NCBI GenBank assembly: GCA_029339505.1
Contig: JAQISU010000231.1
Coordinates: forward strand, 746,001 to 810,000
From: Unio delphinus
Taxonomy: Eukaryota > Mollusca > Bivalvia > Unionida > Unionidae
Reading direction: 5' to 3'
Length of the DNA: 64,000 nucleotides
The notes beneath the pieces are model-generated. The model searched no databases, had not been told where the DNA came from, and saw nothing but the letters and a program-made list of their open reading frames with translations. Shown in pieces: positions 1 to 14,138 of this stretch (the first letter of the stretch is position 1; every line of letters begins with the position of its first letter). The position numbers and the translations under genes are program-made.

Positions 1-1692
1 TGGGATGTAATCGACCCCTCCTGGGGGGTGGGGTGGGGGAAACAAACATCACAACAAACATCATAAACCTTTAACACTATCAGTCTAATCCTTCAAGCAA
101 TTCTCACTTGCTGGTTTAATAGACAAAGACTTAATTCATGCTGATTAACTCTAAAGACAAACAATATAGGCAACTACTATTTTAATTTTGGCACAACAAT
201 GTCAAATTTATGACATGTATATTAGACTAGTTTACGGATTGTACCATCTGTCACTATATACAAACGAGGTAGTCAGAATCCTTTTTTTGTTGTTCTTTAC
301 ATGCGTGTGTGATCAGAACAGTCTTTACTATTAAAGTGATCGTTGTTACAAATGATTATATAAATTACAATAACGATATGACTACACTACAGAACAACAA
401 ATGACAAAACAATGAAATTGGGAAACATAAAAACAAGCTGAAAACATATAAGATACAAAACATGATTAGGTCTCTAAGTTTGTTTCTGCAGTCGAAAAAG
501 GTGAGTTTTAAGAGCACTCTTAAAAGGGACCAGTAAGTCTTTGTGTCTAATTTCAATGGGCAATTCGTTCCACATCGCTATTAAAGTTGAATGTATTTAA
601 TTAATATTGAAAAATCTAGTTAGACAATATTCAACCTCAGGTATCACATTGACAACTTACAGGGAACGAGTTACAAAGGTGGATCTCACTGTTAGCAATT
701 TTTGTGATAAGCTGTTTATTCAGATGCAGTGTTGTTTTCACATTGAGGGCCACATTTATAGTGGGCATCCATCTGTCTAATTGTCTGACCTTTGACCTTT
801 GTAAGCATTAATAAGTTGTGAAATTCTTTTCATAATAGTTCTGCTTTCAAAATGTGTCCATAAGATTTAGCATGTTTAGCCGTATGGTTTACAGATGTTA
901 TGCCAATTTTACACTTAATATTATACATAGTAATATAGATGGCTAATACTAAGGAGTTTATCAATTCTCAGTTTCTTAAAGACTGACAATTAGATCCACT
1001 GAAAAAGACAACTATTTCAAACTCTGTTCTGCAAGGTATGTAAACAGTAAATATAACTGTTGACAGATGATTCCACTACCCTCAGACAATAGGTAGTTCA
1101 GGATAATGTGTTTGCTTGGTATACTTGAAGGCACACTATGTCCATGCTTACATTTGAGAATGGACTCGTCCATTCTGTTATGAGTGTGGACCTATAATAT
1201 TATTTTGCATACTATGTATTGGCAAGGGTGATTTATCTAGTAAATAAATTAGACTTCTTTTTCATATGACTTATAAATGCAAGCACTAACAGACAGCTAC
1301 AAATTAGTTTGAAATTAGGATCCGTATTTACCAACTCAGATATAATAAACAAAACATTTAACATTTATCTTCTTAGATATGTTGCTAGATATATGTGTGC
1401 TATTAAAGTTCAATGAATATAATTAATATTGAAAAATCTAGTTAGACAATATTCAACTTCAGCATTCAACACTAATATTTTACTTCTTGATCTGTATCAG
1501 AGGTCTCACTAGGATTTTAGAACATAGAGTCCAGTACTCCCATTTTGGTAAAAAAAAGAAGTCTCACCAGCAAAAGTTGCAGTCCCTTCGCAGACATTGT
1601 GGATCTTTGCAGATTAGAAGAACTGTTGGTTGCCATTTAATTTCCACATTCTTTATAACACTGACATGTACAAGCGTGTTAGTCTATTCAGT
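1..1692. other. AT-rich sequence, no gene recognised
   Basis: I see only short open frames with no recognisable domain. A short motif, ttaatattgaaaaatctagt, occurs twice (near 600 and 1423), so part of the interval is probably old dispersed repeat. No RNA gene or promoter can be supported. Confidence 0.4.
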
Positions 1693-1700
1693 GCGTCTGG

Positions 1701-2411
1701 TAGCGATATTCCGATTATCGATTATAATCGATCATCAGTTGGTTGAGCAAACCAATAAAACAATCGACTGTAAACTCCATAATCGATTGTGTGTAAAGGG
1801 AGACTACTTTTTAGGTGTATGCAAAGCACAAAGGTTTGTAAAACTCCCAGCCACTAAAGCTGATCTGAAATTTATTAATTCTCTTCACAACTACAAATAT
1901 GAAACCTTATGATTCATAATTAGGAACATATAGTCATTATTACATGGTCAAGTTGTTAAATTGTTGAGTTGATAAATGTAAACACATTTTGTTGATTTGT
2001 TTCAGTTAAATCGCAACATCTTTTGTAGTATTTATTCACAAAGACAATCAAGAAAAGCATGCCCTTCTATACTTTATATTATAGACACATCACGTATAAA
2101 CGAAAGAATTTGGGGGGATTGTAGCAGTATTTCAGTTACATTTGACTGATCAGCCATAAGAAGTTGCATTTATTTAACAAAGTTGTAGAACAAAAATAAC
2201 ACAATGTAAATTATTGTCAGGTTAAAGTATACATGTCATTAATTTAAATGACATTACGCCTGTACATTTATAAACATATTGAACTCTTGATCAAAGATGT
2301 ATCTGTTTAAAAAAATTAATATTTGCTCTTAGTAACCGATTATAATCGATGATCACTTGATTAAGGGGAACCGATTATCGATTATGAATTTCTGACCGAT
2401 TCCCATCACTA
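1701..2411. mobile_element. Non-autonomous hAT-like DNA transposon with 8-bp target duplication
   Basis: The segment is flanked by the same 8 bases, gcgtctgg, at 1693-1700 and 2412-2419, which is the duplication length of hAT elements. The left end begins TAGCGAT and the right end, on the opposite strand, begins TAGTGATGGGAATCG, a typical animal hAT terminus. Just inside both ends lies the palindromic motif CGATTATAATCG, in inverted orientation. The 711-bp interior has no transposase frame, so it would need a transposase supplied in trans. The termini agree well only over the first bases and the subterminal palindromes, so the copy is somewhat decayed. Confidence 0.7.
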
Positions 2412-2419
2412 GCGTCTGG

Positions 2420-3523
2420 TAATGCTGCACAACAATACGTCCTTTGTGAAAACATTGGATCACTTGTTTTGGTTGAAAATTAAATTTTTGGCTGAAATGC
2501 CAACAGAAAGAGTTGAAAGTAATATCTTTCATTTCCATAGCCTGATGCATAAACATTACATTTTTTTCAAATCCATGTGCATAATAGACCACCATATTTC
2601 GAGTCATGGAAAAATGGGGTTGATATCCCGTATGTTCAAACTTAATTGCCACTTTTCAATTGGTAAGCAATGCAGAAATTTAGTTTTGTCAGTTGAATTT
2701 ATGGGATTTGAGCCAGTATTGGTTATCTTAGATGCACAAAATATCCTGACAGCAGTGCAACTCTTGTTAGTCCATCAGGATGAGACTGAATTTTGTCAAT
2801 CCTAGGAATAGTCTTATTCCAAACACTAACCCAGGCATCACACACTTGTTATACCTGGCTTACTGTCACATCCAAACTGTCAGTTCTAGAAACTTCAGCA
2901 CTCTTCTGAATCTCCTTAAAATCTTTGTCAGTTTGCCATTTAACCCCATAATACTTATCCAAATTTGCAATTGCCGTTTTGTCCCAGTCTTGATGTGTTT
3001 TGATTTCAAGGTCGCACGCATTATTTATTTGGCTACAATCAGAAATGAACACAAAAATGGAAACTAAAGCTCTCATGTACTCTTATAATGACCACATGTA
3101 CATCTTGGTGTCTTTCTGCCTCTGAATTCAGTCATTGTAAATATTGACACATTTTCCCAACCATGCTGCAAGTGGAAACCTTTGAACTTGCCTCCCAGCT
3201 ATTGCATTTTGTTTTTTATGTACTGTTATAAATATAGCAGGCACATCTGGGGGTATTTTAATCGCTGAATTCTGTCACTGTAAATATCAGCACAGCTAAA
3301 CTGATAAAGTAATCAACATATTCTCCCACTCGGTAGGTTCTTGAAGTATGACTGGCAAATCTTTGAATTTGCTGCCCAGCTATTTGCGTGAGTACAGAGG
3401 ACTCCTGCATCAGTGATTTTCTGCATCCATTTTCTGCATCCCAGATCAAATATTTGCATCCAAATACATGTAATTAAGCGTTTCTGAGACATCGGTGTAT
3501 TTTTTTTTGTTTTAGTGCATTCT
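2420..3523. other. Unassigned sequence with open minus-strand stretches
   Basis: Minus-strand open stretches at about 2652-2353 and 3076-2849 read as plausible protein in shifting frames, and the hAT element at 1701-2411 interrupts this neighbourhood. I do not recognise any domain. This may be a decayed gene or retroposed copy, or chance. Confidence 0.25.
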
Positions 3524-3677
3524 TAACTACAAACATAATTGGACCACAGCAACTGCATTGTTAACTAACAACACAACCTAATTAGACCGCAGCTACTGCA
3601 TTGTTAACTAACAACACAACATAATTAGACCGCAGCTACTGCATTGTTAACTAACAACACAACATAATTAGACCTCT
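3524..3677. repeat. Tandem repeat, 43-bp unit, about 3.5 copies
   Basis: A 43-bp unit containing attagaccgcagctactgca repeats three times almost exactly. It is preceded by a diverged 38-bp copy and followed by a partial one. Confidence 0.85.
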
Positions 3678-4299
3678 GATCCTGTTTTGCCTTGCAGTGG
3701 CTATACATTTACCAGCCATTCATTACATATTCCTAAAGCTACACTTTCGATTATCAGTTTGAATAAATTTAATTACACCATAATTAATGGACTTTTCTCT
3801 TTGCCCAAACAATGTCACATTGCTAATAAGTAATTCATTAACATTTATTTCTAGACACAGAACAAATCAGTTCTTATTATACTCTATTCAAAGCATGAAT
3901 TCTTTATAATACAAATTATTTAAGACAAGAGAATGTTCTTCTCACAGTTTATATGCGAAGAAATGCATAAAATCTTAGACTACATGATTTCTATTACATG
4001 CATTGCAATTGAATCTGAACTCGTACATATAACTAAATATTGTATGACATTCTTGTGATGTAAGATTGATATTTGTTCTTAGGAATGAATGCTGTTTCGC
4101 GTTTGTTTGCTTGTGTGTAAAACATCACTTTGACAACACAGTAACTAATTATTGAGTTTCGTTCATGAATGATTTATCATAGTTAAATATGTTTTCCGTT
4201 AACAAATCTGCTGTTATAGTTTTATCCATTCTTTTTTTAGTGCAGTCTGAGCTCTCTACAATACAAATGTCCTCCTTGGATAACATGATGTTCCATACC
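3678..4299. other. AT-rich sequence, nothing recognised
   Basis: No repeat, RNA gene or protein domain is visible before the LINE relic that starts near 4300. Confidence 0.4.
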
Positions 4300-4305
4300 C
4301 TCTGG

Positions 4306-5510
4306 TTAAGTCTGGCCATCACTGCAGCTACCATTCACCTCATAATCAATTGAGAGTAAGCTGGAGATGTTGGACCCGATATATGTGAAGTTCTCAACAA
4401 CTTCCAAGTTGTATTCATCAATGGTGACAGAGGGAGGGGAGTGTGCATCTTGCACCATGATGTTTGTTTTCAAGTTGATGGTCAGTCCAAATTCCTTGCA
4501 AGCTTTGGAGAAGCGGCATACCAACTGATGCAGTCCATCTTCCGTGTATGATGTCAAGGCTGCATCGTCGGCAAAAAGCAATTCACGGATGAGTACCTTG
4601 GTGATTTTAGTCTTAACAGGGAGATGGGCAATATTGAACAGCTTTCTGTCAGCCGTGGTGTGGATGTACACTCCATCGCTGCAGCCCTTGAAGGCATACT
4701 GGAGAAGATTATGGCGAAGAGCGTCGGTGCAAGCACACAGTCTTGTTTGACTCTGCTGATTACTGGTAAGGCCTCTGATGTTGCGCCATTGAAGCACACT
4801 GTGCTGTGCATGTTCTCGTGGAATGACATGAGGACAGCAAGTAGACGTGTGTGGTGGTGGGTGAGGTTGGGGTGCAACCAATCTTCTGCAGGATTCTGAA
4901 GAGTCCATTCCGACTGACCAGGTCAAATGCCTTCGTCAGGTCTATGAAGGCAATGTACAGGGGCATCTACTGCTCATGATACTTCTCCTGTAGCTGACAT
5001 AGTGAGAAGATCATGTCTACAGTTGACCTGCCGACTCGAAATCCACACTGGGACTCTTGGTTGACGTGGGAGCCTAGGATCTGCATGCGCGCCAAGCAAC
5101 GCTGAGGAGGGAGATGCCCAGGTAGTTGTTGCAGTCGCTACGGTCTCCCTTGTTCGTGTACAAAGTGACGATGTTGGTGTCACGCATGTACTCTGGGATG
5201 TATTCCTATTCCCAGCAGAGGCAGAGGAGTATGTGTAGCGGCTGGAGCAGCGCTGGTTTCCCACTCTTGATGACTTCAGGCGGAATGCCGTCACTTCCAG
5301 GAGCCTTCCCACAGGCAATGCAGTCTATGGCTTTTCCGAGCCCTTCCAGGGTGGGCTGTGTGTCTAGCTCCTCCATGACAGACAGGTCTAGAATGGCATC
5401 CAGGGCAGTGTCAGTGACCTTGCTTTGGGTTGCATATAGCTCGAGATAGTGTTCAACCCATCGCTGCAGTTCGTTGCCCTGGTCTGTGATGTCTTCACCT
5501 GTCTTTGGAC
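4306..5510 (-). pseudogene. LINE reverse transcriptase, frameshifted
   Basis: Read on the minus strand across several frames, this stretch shows the order expected of a non-LTR reverse transcriptase. A linker with GKAPGSDGIPPEVIKSGK comes first, then the motif TLYTNKGDRSDCNNYLGISL. Motif A follows (AFIDLTKAFD, about 4950-4920), then a conserved block with the QDCVLAPTLFAIIFS-like sequence and motif C (LLFADDAALTSY, about 4600-4560). The pieces lie in different frames and include stops, so it is not translatable as one protein. It follows the endonuclease directly. The clade is uncertain: RTE-like or a related LINE group. Confidence 0.75.
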
Positions 5511-5511
5511 C

Positions 5512-6753
5512 TTAGGGGGCGGTCTTTGAGATGGAGGGACTTGTCGCCTTCTTGATGCCCACATACATTCTTCTTGCATCCCCGGTGTTGGCAGCTGTCT
5601 GTATACTGTTGAAAAGGTTAAGCCAGTAGATGTTGCCACAATGGCGGGCAGTCTTCTGGTCGTTGTTCCTTGTATTCCTGAGTGCTTGCAATGTTCTTGG
5701 ACTAGGTGCAGCCTTGTATGCCAGGAGGGCTTTCATCTTTGCCTCAGTCACGGACTCCATCTCCTCCCAGTTTGCCTCATACCAGGCGGCATTTTTCCGT
5801 TCCCTCTTCCCGTAAGCTATGATAGCTGAGTTGTACACAGAGTCACTGAGATGGGCCCAATTAGAGTCAATGGTGTCATCAGGTGTCACTTTGGTGAGAG
5901 CTTCCTGCACTATGCTGATGAACTGCTGTGTTTTCCTTGGGTTACTTGCATAGCAGGTGTTTATGCGAGGGTGACCCTTCGTCTTGGCATGGTGCAGATT
6001 CTTGGGTAATATACGCACCTTACTGACCACAAGGGAATAGTCCGTGTCGCAGTCGGCACTGTGGTAGCTGCGTGTGAGGAGGACGCTGGCCAGTTCCAAA
6101 CACCTGGTGATGACAAGGTCTAGCTGGTGCCAGTCATGTGAACGTGGGTGTCTCCAAGACACCTGTTGGATCTTCTTGCATTGGAAGAAAGTGTTGGTCA
6201 CACATAGGCTGTGGGAGCAGCACATCTCCAGAAGTCGCTGACCGTTCTCGTTGATCTTGCCCCTTCCGTAAAAGCCGAGACAGGCGGACCAAGCCTCATG
6301 GTCAGCTCCCACTCCAGCATTGAAGTCTCCTAGTAAGTAAAGGCCTTCTTTGTTTAGAATACTGGATATTGCCTGATCTAGAGCCTCATAAAGCTCGTCT
6401 TTCTCTTCGTGGGTAGAGCGGAGGGTTAGAGCATACATGCTGAAGATGTGGACCGGGCCTAAGGATGTTGACAGCCGGAGGGCAAGGATCCTATCAGTAC
6501 CTGATGATGGAGGTTCAATGAAGGCGACTAGCGTGTTCTTTACGGGAAAGCCTACACTGTGCTGGCTGCCTGAGTTCATTCGAGGGCTTCCCCTGCCCGT
6601 GTAATTGGCTTCCCTGATGGAGCCGCTGTCAGCCAGTCGGGTCTCCTGGAGACAGGCAATGTCGATGTTCAGTCGGGAGAGTTCTTTGTCAATGACGGCA
6701 GTCTTCAGTGCATTGTCAATCTGCTGTAGGTCATTGGTCAATCCAGGATACAC
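5512..6753 (-). pseudogene. LINE endonuclease (AP-endonuclease-like) domain
   Basis: A 413-codon open frame resembles the EEP-fold endonuclease of non-LTR retrotransposons. Visible motifs are DIACLQETRLADSGSI near the N-terminus (catalytic Glu), a YLLGDFNAGVGADHEAW block (Asp/Asn), and SWRHPRSHDWHQLDLVI in the middle. A catalytic SDHxLV-like end block is present in altered form (DTDYSLVVSKVRI). In an active element it nicks target DNA to prime reverse transcription. The frame is open, but the downstream reverse transcriptase is broken, so I treat the whole as a relic. Confidence 0.75.
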
Positions 6754-7734
6754 GGTCCTTACGTTCCAGGTTGCAAAACGAAGAACTGGAATTTTCTTAT
6801 TTCTTCTTTGAGTCTTTCCTGGTGCGAAGTTTTGTGGCCCACTTGTCGAGATGGTTCTCTAAGCTCCACGCACCCAGTGATGCAGGCAGGCCATGGCGGG
6901 CAGCACCTTACTGACTGGGAGCTGCCCAGCTTAAGGCGGGCGGTAGCTGTACAGTGAGACCTGATGATCTCTCCCACCGTCAGAAGTAACCCCTGGCGCC
7001 AATCTCTACGCCAATCGAGCTTTGGCTTAGAACCGGTAAACTGCTACTTCTTTTGTTGTGCCGACGCCGTACAACGACGCTGGAGTGTCCTCTCCAGTGG
7101 AGCTACGAAGCATGGGCAGGGTGGTATGGAGAATCAGCTGTTGCCCATGCAGCAGATTCCTCCTCTCCACGCAGCTGGTGGTCCAAAGGGAACGACGAAT
7201 GTCGATACAGCTTGGCACCAACGGCGTCGTAGGAGTTGCCGGAATGACATTAAGGTCAAATACAGCCTTATGGAATCCGTCTCCGGATTTTTGTTGGGGT
7301 TTACTCCCTTAAACTTTCACATGAGTGTGAATAGCCGCCAAAAAAGCAGAGGTTTGGAATTGGAGTTTTCCTTCTCCTAGATGAGCTACCATCCAAGGTT
7401 TACGCGTCACATCTACCCGAAGCAACTGGTTTTAAGGCGTCAGTGACCCGCCTTCACCCCTTCTCTTATTGGTGGATAACGCGGTCTAAGCCACTCGTGA
7501 AGGCCAGGAGCTGGATTTTAGTTGACAAAGGCGATCAGAGACCAAGCCGAATGAGGGATTTCTGGAGTGGGGCGCATGGTTCCCACTCCCTTCCCGGCAT
7601 TGTCAACCTTAAACCATACTTAGCTGGTTTGTTCATGTTATATTGGATCTTATTTCACCCTTACAGTGGTCCTAAATACATATTTACCCGACCTTTAAAC
7701 CCAAGTACAAATTTGGACCTAAGAGTAGGCCCGT

Positions 7735-8118
7735 ATTCAACATAAAAATTAGAATAAATTCTTTGACGTAGCAATCTCTGGTATTCGACATAAAAATTAG
7801 AATAAATTCTTTGACGTAGCTATCTCTGGTATTCGACATAAAAATTAGAATAAATTCTTTGACGTAGCTATCTCTGGTATTCGACATAAACATTAGAATA
7901 AATTCTTTGACGTAGCTATCTCTGGTATTCGACATAAACATTAGAATAAATTCTTTGACGTAGCTATCTCTGGTATTCGACATAAAAATTAGAATAAATT
8001 CTTTGACGTAGCTATCTCTGGTATTCGACATAAAAATTAGAATACATTCTTTGACGTAGCTATCTCTGGTATTCGACATAAAAATTAGAATAAATTCTTT
8101 GACGTAGCTATCTCTGGT
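7735..8118. repeat. Minisatellite, 48-bp unit, about 8 copies
   Basis: The unit contains agaataaattctttgacgta followed by gctatctctggtattcgaca and repeats with few changes. Because 48 is divisible by three, it makes an open frame of 16-residue repeats on the minus strand, which I regard as an artefact. Confidence 0.95.
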
Positions 8119-8169
8119 TAACTAAAAAGAACCTATTTCTTTAAAGAAGACAAATAAAAACCTGAATAG

Positions 8170-8171
<2 letters not shown>

Positions 8172-8259
<88 letters not shown>

Positions 8260-8262
8260 GTA

Positions 8263-8333
<71 letters not shown>
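8172..8333. repeat. Microsatellites (CT)n then (TA)n
   Basis: About 85 bp of CT repeats is joined by tgtatgtatgtgtgtg to about 63 bp of TA repeats. Confidence 0.97.
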
Positions 8334-8336
<3 letters not shown>

Positions 8337-9359
8337 AATAGTGTGAATCGCGTTCCGACCTATACGTGATTCTTCTTCTATTAGCACATAAACACGACGG
8401 TTTTCACAAAGTTAATCAAATACCGTCTCTCGAATTTGTAAAACATTCGATCAATCACGATGACCCTGTCGGGAAATTATTTGCTTTGTTCGTTCTTTCT
8501 CAACACTTTCACTTGCTTGCGAGAATGAACAGTTCAAAGAGATGGCTGCATTTTCTTTTCTTGGTAGGAGTTTGTGATCGAAGGTATACGACCGTAGTCA
8601 AGAGGTTCAGAGACACGGAATTAAAAATTGGCAGCAGATGGTTGCTCACGAAATTTGTTCCATATTCAAAAGGGCCCGTTTTATGACTTGGACAAAAGGT
8701 ACAGAGGACATGAATTTTCGTATTTAAAGCAAGTGTTATGTATATTTAATTTAATTTTAATTCGTTTGTTTTAATTTGTTTTAAAAATTCCAACATATGA
8801 TACTGTAATGTGGCATTGTTTGCTGGATTTGACATTGTCCAGATTTGATTTTTGTTTTAGAGCAAAAAAGTATTTTCTTTATTTTCGATGTAAACAACTA
8901 ATAATAGAAACATCGTATCTAATTTCTGACCTTGTTCCAAAATCAGTGACAGTTTTGGTAAACAGCATTTTAATTTTTTTTTTTTTATCTTTTTCAGAGT
9001 AAGAATCATAGAACCAACGCCATACATGGACAACGTGACATCAAGTATATGTCAATTGGTAAACCAACTTCTACTTTTTCCAGAAAGATGAACATTTGAC
9101 CCCCAACCTCGAATTTGTTTTGCGTCTTAGACTTATTATTGATCATATTGTACCGGATTGCCAGTCTGGTTTAAAAATACTGATACCTTTAGTTGTATTA
9201 TGCTGTGACCACTTGGGGCTGAATTTTATTTTCTTAAAATTGTTGAATTCAAGTGATTGTTTTCCCTGGAAAACACAAAAGTGCTCTGAAATAAATCATG
9301 GACTAAGACATTCATTGGAACTTACATGCAATTCAAAACTGGAATACTATTTCTGTGAT
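8334..9359. other. Unassigned sequence
   Basis: A 106-codon frame at 8366-8686 (+) shows no recognisable domain. No structural RNA or promoter can be supported. Confidence 0.3.
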
Positions 9360-9600
9360 TTAACAAGAGGCTGTTGACAAATCAGTACAACGCTGACTAT
9401 TACTGAACTCATCGCCTTCCATCTTGAATTTCATTGAGATTTGACTTGAGATTCACTTAGAACTTTTCATTGATATGACTTGTCTGTTTTAATTCTTTGA
9501 TTTTTATTGTATTTAATTCGTAAAACCGTAAGTTCGTGTTCTTATTTTTCACTTTATATTCTAGGGAAATAAATTATTTGCTAAATCTTACAAATCTTGT
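9360..9600 (+). repeat. Dispersed repeat, copy A
   Basis: This stretch resembles 62736-62960 in the same orientation. Both contain ctcatcgccttcca/cgtcatcgccttcca, then a TTTAATTCTTTGATT block and a TTCGTAAAAC block at similar spacing. It is probably part of an interspersed repeat; the type is unknown. Confidence 0.55.
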
Positions 9601-10049
9601 TGTCCTCACTCTTTTCTGTTACTTATTGTAAGAGCGTAGACTCGTAACACAAGCAAATACAATAACAAACAATCAATCAAAGAGCACATTGTATCAGAAA
9701 AAAGATTACGGCTCAAAATTGTACACTTAAGTGTTTGCTTAGGGGTTGGGGGGGGGGGGGTAGGCGGTGAAGGGGAAAAAAGTATAAAGGAAGAACATTG
9801 CCCAGAACAGGCATCCGGACTTCTAATGAACGATGTTATAAGAAACATCAGTAGAAGAGTTTTACATTGATTAAACTATATAATAAAATTAAAGGTCTAT
9901 ACAAAATGTTAATTTAGTGACAGAGGGAAGTAAAATCTTATCTGCCTGAGAGCGATTTTTATGGCGCAATTGTCGCGATAATTCTAAATTCTTGATTTGT
10001 CAGATCGATATTCAAGAAGTATGCGAGGAGCTGAATACTATATAATGTG
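9601..10049. other. Unassigned sequence with a G-rich run
   Basis: The only notable feature is a run of G at about 9749-9760. No gene is recognised. Confidence 0.4.
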
Positions 10050-10480
10050 TCTTGCACACCATGTTTCTTTCACCTGCCCAAGATGGATAATTACATTATG
10101 TTTTCTCTCACCTGCCCAAAATGGATGATTACATTATGATTACATTAAGATTCCTCTCACCTGCCCAAAATGGATGATTGCATTGTTTTATCTCACCCGC
10201 CCAGGATGGATGATTACATTATGTTTTCTCTCACCTGCCCAAGATGGATGATTATATTATGTTTTCTCTCACCTGCCCACGATGGATGATTACATTAAGT
10301 TTCCTCTCATCTGCCCAAAATGGATGATTGCATTATGTTTTCTCTCACCTACACAAGATGGATGATTACATTATGTTTTCTCTCACCTGCCCACGACTGA
10401 CGATTGCATTCTGTTTTCTCTCACCTACACAAGATGGATGATTACGTTATGTTTTCTTTCACCTGTCCGACATGGCTGAT
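10050..10480. repeat. Minisatellite, about 37-bp unit, about 11 copies
   Basis: Diverged copies of a unit with tctcacctgcccaagatgga followed by tgattacattatgtttt repeat across the interval. Confidence 0.9.
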
Positions 10481-10815
10481 ACTGGAGTTTATTTTTTTAT
10501 CAAGATAATGCACGAGTGCAATTCTACCCGACTTAAAGATAATTTTGTAACAATAAGTCTTCGCAATTATTCTAACAATGAAATTTGCAGGATCTGTATT
10601 CCGTTGTTTTGATCCAATGCTGTTATTTTTTTTTATTGATTTAAAAAAAAACAAACATGATCTTTAAACATTAATGAGTAGGAATAAAGCTAATTGCCTT
10701 TTCAAGAAAAACCGAGTCATCAGATCCTTGCGGAATTGGGTGGAAACGGATCCCGTGACACATGGATTGCTAATTCTGTGTCCCTTCCAAATGAGTTACC
10801 GCCTACACAGATACA

Positions 10816-10817
<2 letters not shown>
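10481..10817. other. Unassigned sequence
   Basis: No gene or element is recognised between the two repeats. Confidence 0.4.

Positions 10818-10898
<81 letters not shown>
10818..10898. repeat. Microsatellite (GA)n
   Basis: About 80 bp of perfect GA repeats. Confidence 0.97.
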
Positions 10899-10900
<2 letters not shown>

Positions 10901-11314
10901 AACTAGCGGACATAATTTCCTCGAAGTCGCTCATTAAGAAATTTCGCTAAGTAATACAGAGCTAGAAGAAACTGCCTGTCGTTCACATACGTTAATATCC
11001 TGTCCAGAAACGCGTGTTTCTGCCATAGAACAGAACCATATACTGTGACATCTTATATTCTTGACTCCACTGTCACAAGGAGGGAGATACCTGGCACTCT
11101 TATATTTTGCACAATATTGCAGCATTTTTCAAAAGTAAAGACAGTACAAACTTGAATATCACCGTTATAGCTTTAAACTGTTACATTTGATGAAATGTTT
11201 GTTAATCTCGAAGACTATTGATTAAACGGGGCTCAAATTTAGTTTCTCGTGTGTGTCAAATACTATATGAAAATGTACATCATGTTAAAGATAAAGAGTT
11301 ATTTAGAGTAAAAG

Positions 11315-11321
<7 letters not shown>
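10899..11321. other. Unassigned sequence
   Basis: No gene, RNA or mobile element is recognised. Confidence 0.4.
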
Positions 11322-12852
<1,531 letters not shown>

Positions 12853-12854
12853 AC

Positions 12855-12906
12855 TGGAGCCAGGTAAAACTTTTAAGATAAGATTCATCGTATGTTACAT
12901 TTAAAT
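12855..12906. repeat. Direct repeat flanking a LINE fragment, right copy
   Basis: Matches 11745-11796 with a few substitutions and again follows a (TA)n tract. Confidence 0.8.
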
Positions 12907-13786
12907 GAAATGAAATTAAATTAAATTAAACTCAATTAAATTGGTTAAATTGTCAATATCAGTGCTAGATTTGCCAGTTCAAGCATTAAAATTACTTATC
13001 TTTCCTTGTTATTTTTTGCAAATTCCTTGGAAGATTTGATAGAAAGAAGATGTATTCTTTCAATATTTTTGTTTTGCAGATATCAGTTTGTGGCAGTGTG
13101 GTTTCGAGAGATGAAATAGCAGCATTCGACATCACTTAGGAATTTGACTGATGCAAATATTGACCTTCGACAAATCAGAAAGCGCATCGCATTAGCTGAC
13201 ATGCTTAGAATGGCATTTGGCACATTCATTCATGGAAATTTGGGATAAGAGAACATTTTGTCTCCCCAAGTCATATTTTAACACGATTTCGATCCAATCT
13301 GCTGTCGAATATTGATTTACACTCTCACCGTTACAAAATATCAGCCATGTAAAGAAAATGGGTAAAGATAATTTAGAGGGAAACATAAACAACTGAAACT
13401 AATAATGTTTGCCCTAACTTTTAAGTTATGTTGACTTCTAGCATTTTTTTATACTCCTATATCAAGGGAATTGGCCTGGTAAGTGTTGACATGACATATA
13501 TCTGATTTGTGCCCGATAAGGTTTATCTGAGATGGGAATTACTACATTCTATACCTTTGGATACAGTGCCGTTTGAAAATTATTTGAAAAGAAATGCCGT
13601 ACGCGGTTGATAAACCGTATTTTGATCGATTCGAAGACGTCTTCCTCATCCGCCATTAATTTCTTTTCAGTAATGGATGAAGCCTCTGCATTTGATGACA
13701 TTGACTCGGAATTCATTAATCTTGACCTATACAATGATATGAAGTTTGACCGGCAAGACAATCCAGCGAGAATTATAAATTTTAAA
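12907..13786. other. Unassigned sequence
   Basis: A frame reading MADEEDVFESIKIRF on the minus strand near 13650 is acidic, but nothing links it to a known protein. No gene is called. Confidence 0.3.
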
Positions 13787-13800
13787 TTAAGAAATGTCAA

Positions 13801-14124
13801 TTTTTTTGTTTGTTTGATTAGGATTTTTAACGTAGCTTTAAACAATTTTTCAGTCATATTGCTACGATGTCTGCAGTGAGGCAGTTTATAGTGATATCTA
13901 GCACTGAGACATCATGCCGCAGACATGTAGTATGATGTCTCACCCAGTCACATTATCCTGACACCAGGCCGATCAGTCCTAACACTAACCTCTTAATGCT
14001 GAGCGTCAAGCGAGGCAGCTGTTAGTACCATTTTTGTAAGTCTTTGGTATGACTCGGCCGGGGATCGAACCGACGACATCCCGCTTCCGGGGCGGACGCT
14101 CTAACCACTAGGCCACCGGAGCGG
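13801..14124 (-). mobile_element. tRNA-derived SINE, minus strand, 14-bp target duplication
   Basis: On the minus strand the head contains a polymerase III A box (TGGCCTAGTGG, 14105-14115) and B box (GGTTCGATCCC, 14061-14071), as in a tRNA-derived SINE. The tail ends in an A-rich stretch (T-rich on the plus strand at 13801). The insertion is bounded by ttaagaaatgtcaa at 13787-13800 and 14125-14138. The 3' domain, with cagtgaggc and a block ending in aaagctacgttaaaaatcc, looks like a mollusc-type SINE tail, though that is from memory. It has no coding capacity and would depend on a LINE. Confidence 0.88.
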
Positions 14125-14138
14125 TTAAGAAATGTCAA

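Larger units (their letters stand above)
4300..7615 (-). mobile_element. Decayed LINE (non-LTR retrotransposon), minus strand
   Basis: On the minus strand this relic has a GC-rich 5' region (about 7615-6760), an endonuclease (6753-5512) and a reverse transcriptase (about 5510-4306). The second fragment at 11796-12747 belongs to the same family, judged by the shared motif A stretch (VDLTKAFD / IDLTKAFD) in a similar context. The coding region is broken by frameshifts and stops. The 3' part of the ORF, present in the other copy, is missing here, so the element is truncated after the FADD motif region. Confidence 0.8.

Noticed and set aside
8366..8686. 106-codon open frame as a possible host gene
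   Set aside because: No domain, no supporting signals, and comparable frames occur by chance in this window.
14047..14124. tRNA gene on the minus strand
   Set aside because: A and B boxes are present, but the sequence continues into a SINE body with an A-rich tail and target duplications, so it is a SINE head. The same holds for 50290-50374.
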